A stretch of 64,000 nucleotides of DNA from Plasmopara viticola. Lineage: Eukaryota; Oomycota; Peronosporomycetes; Peronosporales; Peronosporaceae. Location: contig MBPM02000054.1 in NCBI GenBank assembly GCA_001695595.3, positions 1-64,000 on the forward strand. Reading direction: 5' to 3'. Both the position numbers and the translations under genes were made by a program. Each line of letters opens with the position of its first letter. Position 1 is the first letter of the stretch. The notes below the pieces were generated by a model. It did not search any database. It was not told the DNA's origin and saw nothing but the letters and a program-made list of their open reading frames with translations. This document shows, one piece after another, positions 56,023 to 64,000 of this stretch.

Positions 56023-58889
56023 GCGTTTGTCCGGTGGTAGCGCCACACTGACCGATGCGATTCTTTCTCGTGCGTGCGACGCGCGAGGACGGCGGCTATT
56101 TGGAGCGAAAGGCAACGCCCTGACCACGTGATGGAGAGGAGAGGCGAAAATAGCGAGACGGGACAGCGGGTGGCCTGAACGTGCGAGTGGTACATGACGC
56201 CTGGTTGAAACCTACACTTTGGAGAGTTGGCACAGGATCGGGTTGTAGGGGAGATTCGATCAAACAGGTTGTTGCGCCCATTTTTGTCAAAGACCGAGAA
56301 CGAGTGCTGCGAGGTATTTGTTCCGAGAGGAAATGGTAATATACCGTCAATTCGCCCAAGATAACGGAGCGGGTAGGTGAACGATCCCATCCCGCTGGTG
56401 GCAATAAGTATTGTACCTAATCTTACCGCGAGCGTCGCGGGAGACCATACCATTTCTTTTTCTGTAGTAAAATGCGGTCAACAATAATAAGACACTAGAA
56501 AGTAGTAAAAAATCTTGGCAATACTATTGGCATCGCCTTGCCTTGCATTTAGCTTGACAGGAGTTTTCAATCAAGGCTTCGTGACTCTTCCTTTCTTCTT
56601 GAAGGGGCCGCATCCGAGAGCCGGTGTTCGCGTCGATCGCGTGATCGTTGCATCGTTCGATGCCGTGGTACCGTCGTACATGTTTTGATTGTCGTTATTG
56701 TATTAATAGTTATCTACTTTATTGTTGATCTTTAACCTTTTCTGCCAATCGTACACGTGGTTGATCCTTTTTAACAAATCGCGATGCGCTAAATTTGCAT
56801 TACCGATTATTGGAATGAGAACAGTGGCTTACGAATTCACGAGTAAAGCACCTGAATTCTTAATGATTGACGGCACGGTTTACGACCAACTTTCCAATAT
56901 TCAGTCCAGCGTGTTTCTAAGAGTAATGTTTGTGCTCCTTACGGAGTTTAGAAAAGGCATGCACGAGTTGATGTAAACTTTCGATGAACGACTTCTCATC
57001 ATCTCTGGTCATAAGGATCAAGACGTGAAGTTTTGCGACTCGTTTATTTGGAAAGCACTCATGTGTTGTTCCATCCTACTTTGCATTCTTAACAAGAGAC
57101 TAGATTCGCTTTGTGGATACTCTAACATCTATGTCTATTTCAAAATGTTTACTATATGCATGAATGGTAGGGGGTACCAGATATCCCCATTGTTTTATAG
57201 TTGGAAAGCCAGCTTCATCGTACAGATTGGCTAATGGAACGACTCGTCAGGTTTTTCCTTACTCGGACTTGAAATGCGTAGAACGAAAAAAAACCCTGTG
57301 TTCTTACGACTTTTGTACGAAAAAGCAATCTGGCCGAAACGATGCTCAAACGGGCAGCGAAAAAGGCTGTTAGTTGGCCGTGATTACTCACTTTGGCCAA
57401 GCCAGCTGAAAAAAAGCAGGCTTCTGGATAAACGGGAACATCCGCACCAAAGACGGCCTTTCAAAGAAAAGCTTCGCTTGCGCTCTGTACGGCAAGTACA
57501 AATCGGCTCGCGAATCAAAGATTCGTTTGGGCAAATGAAGCTCTCAACAACGCTCGACTTTTCCACAATGAGACATACGTGCGTACTGTAAGCCTTTGCC
57601 CGGTGGTCCATTTTTGAGATATAAAATCGATGAGGACTATCAAAAGGGCTCCTTTAAGAACCTGTGCCTACTATGGCGACGAAGAAGGCTCAAATTTGTG
57701 ACTGTATTGTCAAATTGACCAAATTGGCCAAGCTCTCAAAGGTATCAGACTTGTGTGCGAGCTCGAAAGATCTTAACCCTTATAAAAAAGTAACGGCGCT
57801 CTCGGCGGGGTAAATAAAAAAATCATGGACGACAACATACGATACTACCTAGGGTGACGCCAGTGATAGATATCACCGACGCAGATAAAGATGGTTTTTG
57901 CGACACGTCCACGGTTGGTTACGATGCGGGTCTCCGTTATACAAGAGATTTTTCACTTTCTGGACGAGGCGAAAGAGGCGGGCTTTCTACATGGTTGTTG
58001 ACCGGCCGACAGAGGACATAACTGCCTCTGTGCTTCTATTGTCGCAAGTGTTCTCTAGAGCCCAGTTTTCGTGCGGAGTTTGCAAACGAAAATCAATCAC
58101 AAGTTGCCATTGTTATAATGCAATTGTATACTGACAATGCGCGTATTCCAGCATCGCATTAAATCCTGCTTATAGATAAGCCAGTCGATCTGGGGGTACT
58201 GTGACGACCACAACTTAATTAGAGACCTATACACTGCCTTGTGGGACTACTAGAGTGTATAGGCTCTGAGCTTAAGCAAATCGGGCAAAGCTTATACGTT
58301 CGTATGCTAACGATGCAGCATGCTACCCAGTGTGCTATAGTCAATTCACTCCTATGACATCTCGTCCTTGATAGAGAACACAAGCCTTGCGCTTCAGACT
58401 TTAGTCACTTCTACCAGTCTTCAAAGCGCAACCAAAAAGCCACGTTCACAACACAGAGCTTTTTGAGATGTTGCGACTAAAATCCATTGACCCGAGTGCC
58501 TCCAGTCGTTCAAATCTTGTACGCTGCTTGTAATTCGTCCATTGGCAGTTCTATGAAGGGCCAAGATTTTTTTTCTAGCAGGCTGTAATTGATGCCTTCA
58601 ACACAGGCTATGTGAGTCATCGGTTGACAGGCTTTCATAAGAAGCAGCACGGGAGACTACACTTAAATTGCTAGCGTGTATTTTACGGCCTCTGTATCTT
58701 GATATTCGGCACTCGAAAGTAAAAAAGCTGAGTTGTCTAGAATCATACTTGCACTTACTTGCTATCGTCGATTTACTTGCAAGGAGAAAAGACATTTAAA
58801 GTGTCTGGAAACTCTCTTCGCGAACACCACCGTACAGCTCGGTCGTCTTTCAGCGTTGTTAGAAGCGTCGTAATATAGATGCCTTGCTG
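56023..58889. other. Upstream flank of the flippase and gene-poor DNA
   Basis: About 56023-56400 is the presumed promoter region of the flippase gene. It is GC-rich, and no initiator match was found. Frames at 56722-56976 (+), 57274-57591 (+) and 57898-58134 (+) have no recognised family. Confidence 0.4.
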
Positions 58890-59400
58890 GCACTCGATGC
58901 GGCATTAAAAGGAGACCTCAAGGAGAATTTATTGGCCGCTACCGAACACCGAGCTTTGGTGTTAAAAGACTAGCTCTTCACAAAATGAATCGAGACACTT
59001 GTTTCCGGTGCTTAAAAGCCATCATGTCGGTAATTTTTATATTGCGTAGTGTGGTGCTTTGAGGGATTGCGAAATGATAGGATGTCCACCTATATTGATT
59101 TTAAGTGAGTACATATAATATAGGTAGCAACAAAAGAGCGTTGTTTGTAGGACTTCGTGATTGATATACGCTTATAGAGGTAGAATCTTTTCGTGAGCCC
59201 TCGCAAAAGTATTAAAAGGATAATATTACTGCCTCACATTTGTCGAAAGCATAGGTTGCACTGCTCAAAAAATTGGTGCGTTTAACGGGCTTAAAAAAAG
59301 ACGGCTTCATTTGTGTTGAAATGCGTTGCACCCGATGCGGCATCAAAAGAAGACCTTAAGGAACATCTATAGACCGCTAGCATTGGCTTAAATGTTAAAA
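58890..59400. repeat. Two related copies of a ~75-bp dispersed repeat
   Basis: GCACTCGATGCGGCATTAAA at 58890 and GCACCCGATGCGGCATCAAA at 59328 begin related stretches of about 75 bp. Both continue through GAAGACCTTAAGGA-like and CCGCTA-like blocks to GTTAAAA. Copy one translates ALDAALKGDLKENLLAATEHRALVLKD, while copy two has an early stop. They may be remains of a duplicated coding segment. Confidence 0.6.
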
Positions 59401-61071
59401 AAAAATCTAGTTATTTCTATCGATGGCCTTATCAATAAAGGTATCCCAGATTGGGCGTTGACCCGAAAAGCTTAAACTTCTCTGTCTTTATGCATGCCTG
59501 GTAAGTCGGTCGACATGACTTGCAACTTTAGCGGCGAAACTATGGGAGATGCGGCTTTTGAACAGCGTTGTTGCTAGCTTAAGGCTTCTTGTAACCCCTT
59601 CCAGGCAAAACACCATGCGAGTGCTTGTCCGAACTCCTACGGAGCTATCTGGATGCGGAGGTATCTTCTGATTACTGCACAAGGTAAATAAAAGCTACGA
59701 GCTAGAAAATTCCTTCGATCACTGCACAAGGTAGAAAAACAGCTACGCATTTCGCGTTCCTCAAGGCGGACGAATCTTGTATGGTTCGGTGTTCCCAGCT
59801 CAGGCATCCTCTTGTTCCCAGAACAGGCATTGTCTTCTTTAAGAATACAGCCGAGGACGCCGAAGCCGATTTGAAGCTGAGGTCTTTTTAGAACCTATAT
59901 AATTTTTTTGGGGTTGGCTTCATCATAGTAAAGTGGCTCGGCCGGCACGTGTGTTTAGTTCGTGCTAGATGATCGGTACGGAAAACGGTAAATTACACGC
60001 ATTCTTTTCGTATTGGATGTATTTAAGCTATAGTGAACAAGGATCTTAGTCTCTATCTCATCAGGCCATAATCCGTGAAAAGGGTCCCCAAAAGAATGGC
60101 AGATTCACTTGTACGATAGCCACCATATCGCTACTCAATCTATTGCTTTCTGAGACACTTCGAAGAACATCAAAAATATAAAATAGTCCCTGCTTAATAT
60201 AGAAAATTGAATACAGAAAATTAAAACCGGTTTGCCCCTTTAACGAGGACTAAAGTAAAGTGTCTAAATTAAAACGGTAAATAATTGACAAGAGCCTTTA
60301 GATGGACAATATGTTTGAGCACAGCATGATTGCGTGAGACTTATTGGCCGTGCTCGCTTACTACCGTCGACAGCAGGTATTTCTCACCAGAAAGGTCAGA
60401 TAAAGAAATTTGTTGCAAGCTAAAAGGTGCGCTGGAGCGCCACAATCGTGAGCCGACAAGTCGGTACTACTGAAGTTTGCACTTTACAAAACAGTTCGCG
60501 CACCGACGGGCTTTACACCCTTTACATATAATTTTGCTGAGAAGCTCAACAATATCGTTGGAAGACGGATCTTTTCAACTTAATAGGAAGAGGCCCGAAA
60601 AACTTCTTTTTTATCTACTTGCTTCAAGTAAACTTCGTCGCTGTCTAATTCGCAAAAGTTGGTGTCGATATGCGATTGCATCTGCCCAAAATAAATAGAA
60701 AGATAGACGGAGAGGGCGATATAGATTTCCTTGAACGGACATATTAGATGATAAGCCTTTCACTAGAGTTTATTATGCACATCGTTTCATCGCTCTTTTC
60801 TGGAAGTTTTGAAATGGAATGTGTTGGATGTACTCCATTCACCTTCCAAATTCGATGTCGACGCAGCAAACGTTGTAATGTACGGTCTTATACGAGAAAA
60901 TACAAGTATCAAGAATACAAGTATTATACAATTGATGAGGTGCCTTCAGTACTACTAAAGAACAATGCCCCACGGTTGTCCATGCCAGCAAGGTGACTAC
61001 GGGCGGCCGTAGTACAATTAGCAGTATCCATATTCACCGTCATAAAATTATATGGCTGCATAGGATAATAT
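59401..61071. other. Gene-poor stretch
   Basis: No gene is supported. Short near-repeats lie at about 59670-59745 (ACTGCACAAGGTA twice) and 59795-59830 (TTCCCAG-AGGCAT twice). Confidence 0.4.
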
Positions 61072-61239
61072 ATGAAAGACTTGATCAGCCTATCGAACCT
61101 GGAGCTTGTAAGAGACTTTTTGACAGAGTGTGGGCATCTTGCGCTGGTACACGTGGCGGACGATGCGACCATAATGGTCATGGGTCGCGTGACGAAAAAC
61201 GGCCAATTTCTCCTCATGAGGATTAAGGGTCCGAGTTGA
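61072..61239 (+). CDS. Unrecognised coding-like fragment
   Basis: A 55-codon frame from an ATG reads MKDLISLSNLELVRDFLTEC, then HLALVHVADDATIMVMGRV and TKNGQFLLMRIKGPS. Its regular alternation and GC-rich codons stand out from the decayed surroundings. Just downstream (61261-61400) another frame, NPQELLVLKETAYSRSLSALG, is also protein-like. The two may be exons or pieces of one broken gene. The family is not recognised. Confidence 0.35.
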   Translation: MKDLISLSNLELVRDFLTECGHLALVHVADDATIMVMGRVTKNGQFLLMRIKGPS

Positions 61240-64000
61240 GCAAAAGAGGTGCAGCATAATTGCAAGCTCGAATCCGCAGGAGCTGCTGGTGCTCAAAGAA
61301 ACGGCATATAGCCGCTCATTGTCGGCCCTTGGCCGCCGAGGGAAGCTGAACTGTCATAGGTGCGTAGTGATAGCCCTTTCAAAGGATGTGCTCTTCTTAT
61401 GAGTTGCAACTTTATCCCGTAGGAGCCGCTGTAACGGCCTCGTCAGCAATCTAGAACGAAAAGTAAAGGACGCTTCGTAATCAATGACATGATACTCAAT
61501 AACACTGATATAAAGTAGATATAAGCTGCGGACTGCCAGACACCGTACAATGTCGATTAGATACCACTATTATATCTGGCTAAAGTATGGAAAACTACCT
61601 ATAAACGTTTGTCAACACGCGGATAAACTCATTGTCGGAAGGCGTAAATTGAAATGTATATGCATTAAACATATTAATTATGCTTAATACACGAAATTGT
61701 ACACAATGCTTTACCGAAGTGTACGCAACGCGAAAAGGATAGAGCGCGGAGCCCGGCAAAATCGAAAGTCCGAGTTTTGCCTCTATAGATGCATAATAGT
61801 CATGCCTTACGACTTTCTCCCTTCGTTGGATCCAAACTCCTGTTGTACAGTTGCACTTAGCTCATATGTAAGTGTGCTACAGAAAAATTTGAATACATTT
61901 GATACATGTAGCTATTTATTTCATACCAAAGACATCTGACGACAATCACCTCCTTGCGCGTCTTGCCAGCACCAAGCTCGTATTTGTGAGATGGATATGA
62001 ATATCCATTGACATAAGTAGTAGTCCATTTCCGCGCTTTGCTCTACTACATCCATTTAGCCACAAAAGTAATCGGTAACAAAAGGTTTTTAGAGGAGTCA
62101 CGCGTAGACTGGTTCTGAACAAATCGCGTGCAAGAAAAGCAAGCATGATACGCCTCGTGGCTATACCGATAGCGTATCAAAGAGATATACACAGGACATA
62201 TGTCTATGAAGTGACTATGTTTAGCCTATCAGTTTGCTACCGTGTGCCACCTGTGAGTTCATCCGTCTTGATCCTTAAGAAGTCTCTTGGTGGTTCCAGA
62301 CTATGGTGTCATAATCTTTTCAGTATCACAGTAGTCACTTTTATAAAACATGATACGGAGTGACAGAACTTCCATTTGTCGCTACTATTGTACGTTCCAG
62401 GGTTCGACTGCTGTGGGGACTTCAATCGTTTGGTGCCAGCCTTTGTAGCGTGTCTGCCAGCAGCTTTATTGTCGATAAATATTAAAATCTGGTTATGGTT
62501 CAGGCCACGTTTTACCAAATGAAGTGGTGACATGTGTTAACGTGCATTGTCTTAACATTCAAGCTGGGTTGCAATTCACGAAAATCTGGTGATTGCAGTA
62601 AGCAGTCCACAAGCCGACTAAAACACTTTTTTACTTAATTGATGAACCACACGAATTAAATTTGCCAAAAACTTGCCAAAGTACAATTAGGAGAGTGCAT
62701 AAGCAATACGCTCTTTGTTTATGTTTGCGTTAAGTGCATCTACGGCGAAGAATACTCTTCTTTCAGCTTTGAATGCAACTCACTAGTCCGACTACCTTTT
62801 GGATAACTAATGCAAGTCACACTTGCTCATTGCCAAGATTCTGATAATTGCACAAGACCACACCACACGAGCTGAAAGTCATACAATCTATTTGAACCGA
62901 GGTTGCTGCCACCGTCTCCTAAGATTCTGTCTTATAAAGCGCTTGTGCATACCTTGTCACCAACATTTCCTTTAAGCCCAAGCATCGGTCACCTATATCG
63001 CTGTCGCAGCACAAATCTCTGTATGGTGTAGCTTAAATCCCGTTGGCCCTACTGGTGTGGTCAATATCGGAGTCATTTGTCATCTTAAGATAGCAAAGTG
63101 TGCTTTGTGTAGCCTCTATATACTCTTGACTTAAAGTTTACAGAAACGCGTGACCACTTACTATCGTAAGTTGCAGCAAACATTCGAATATGTACTACTA
63201 CGGCTTCAATTGCAACTTTCATCTTCGCCGTGCAGATGTTAGGGTGCCAACTTCAGGCTTTGTGATGAGGAACAAGAGATTTGAGAAAGTTGAGAGGTTG
63301 CTACAAAGCCGCTCCTTGCTCTGGCCATTCATTCTTTTGTAAAAAAAAAAGTAGTGTAGATTTTGGCCCTGGTGGGTGCATCGGTATTATCATTGGCCGT
63401 GATAGCGATCGTCTTACGGTATAAATAGCCTGTAATGCAATTAAAATAGTTCATCTTCGTCTCCTTGACGCTACCAATACAAGCAAAAACCTGTGACGTA
63501 TATAGAGGCTATACTTATTCTGTTTCAACCCGATTGTAAGACGTAGGGGTACAATTTGCTGTCGTTGCTGAGAGTACACCGCTGTGCTAGCGTCATTCAT
63601 CAGACACTCTTAATCCATTTGCACCTATACTATCGTGAAATACATTATCTGTTTCGCAAAATCGCTCTATCGTGGGTTGTATGACACTGTGCGCTGGTGC
63701 ATGATACCGTCCCTCACAACTCTCGGCAATTTTTTGCCTACAAAGTTAATTTTATTACCCGATCACAGACCCTTTAAGAGTTAACTTCAAAGTTTTGGCT
63801 GAGCGCCCCGAAATTATTTACTTTTAATTCATCTTATCTTCAATATCAAGGAATTCCGCCACTTCAAACTGCGGAAGAAAGTCTTTTGTGAAGGTTAGCA
63901 CGGATTTTGTGCCAACCTTTTGAGATTACTGTATTTAAAAACGTTGCGTCCGTGTGTACGAGCTCCATGATACACGATGCCTTCGCGAGTGGCGGAAAAA
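61240..64000. other. Gene-poor stretch to the window end
   Basis: Apart from the protein-like piece at 61261-61400, nothing supported. Frames at 61697-61939, 62145-62363 and 62309-62533 lack domains. An A10 run lies at about 63342-63351. Confidence 0.4.

Noticed and set aside
53122..56040. 972-codon open frame on the plus strand opposite the P4-ATPase
   Set aside because: It is the antisense shadow of a strongly GC3-biased gene. The opposite strand has all flippase motifs, while this frame is Arg/His-rich with no domain.

Overview
The window looks like nuclear DNA of an oomycete, most likely a Peronosporales species (Phytophthora or a downy mildew). Four things support this. Actin has the oomycete type of sequence. 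Introns are very short (about 50-75 nt) with GTACGT/GTAAGT-type donors. The larger actin gene carries an initiator that matches the oomycete consensus in 14 of 15 bases. Compact GC-rich genes sit between long AT-rich stretches full of decayed LTR retrotransposons. The species cannot be fixed from the sequence alone.

Layout: 1-2160 is the 3' part of a decayed Ty3/gypsy pol. 2161-7456 is gene-poor, with a 74-bp tandem duplication and an integrase-like remnant. 7457-13727 is a dense block: a divergent actin (-), a FIT-type lipid-droplet/ER membrane protein with two introns (+), a secreted Ser/Cys-rich protein (-), an FAM172/Arb2-AGC kinase fusion (+) and ribosomal protein uL11m (-). 13728-22772 is gene-poor. 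22773-27047 holds a SWI3/SMARCC chromatin-remodelling subunit (+) and a frameshifted histidine ammonia-lyase (+), in a stretch extremely rich in the palindrome GGTACC. A possible small multi-exon gene lies on the minus strand at 27.3-27.9 kb. 28063-32292 is a decayed Ty1/copia element (-) with both LTRs. 33.3-35.3 kb holds a gypsy remnant, a 47-bp inverted repeat and an 18-bp minisatellite. 36088-37671 is a MATE transporter (-), and its upstream region is duplicated as an inverted copy. 39221-40351 is the main actin (-). 40426-50195 is gene-poor with three further hairpins. 50266-56022 holds a tiny three-exon membrane protein (+), a five-exon SFT2 vesicle-transport protein (-) and a P4-ATPase lipid flippase (-). 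56023-64000 is gene-poor with fragments.

The genes form no operon or single pathway. Most are housekeeping: cytoskeleton, membrane lipid asymmetry, Golgi transport, chromatin and mitochondrial translation. The most unusual items are the Arb2-kinase fusion, whose Arb2 part lacks the nucleophile serine; the GGTACC enrichment that ignores reading frame; the set of long hairpins in the gene-poor DNA; and the inverted copy of the MATE promoter.
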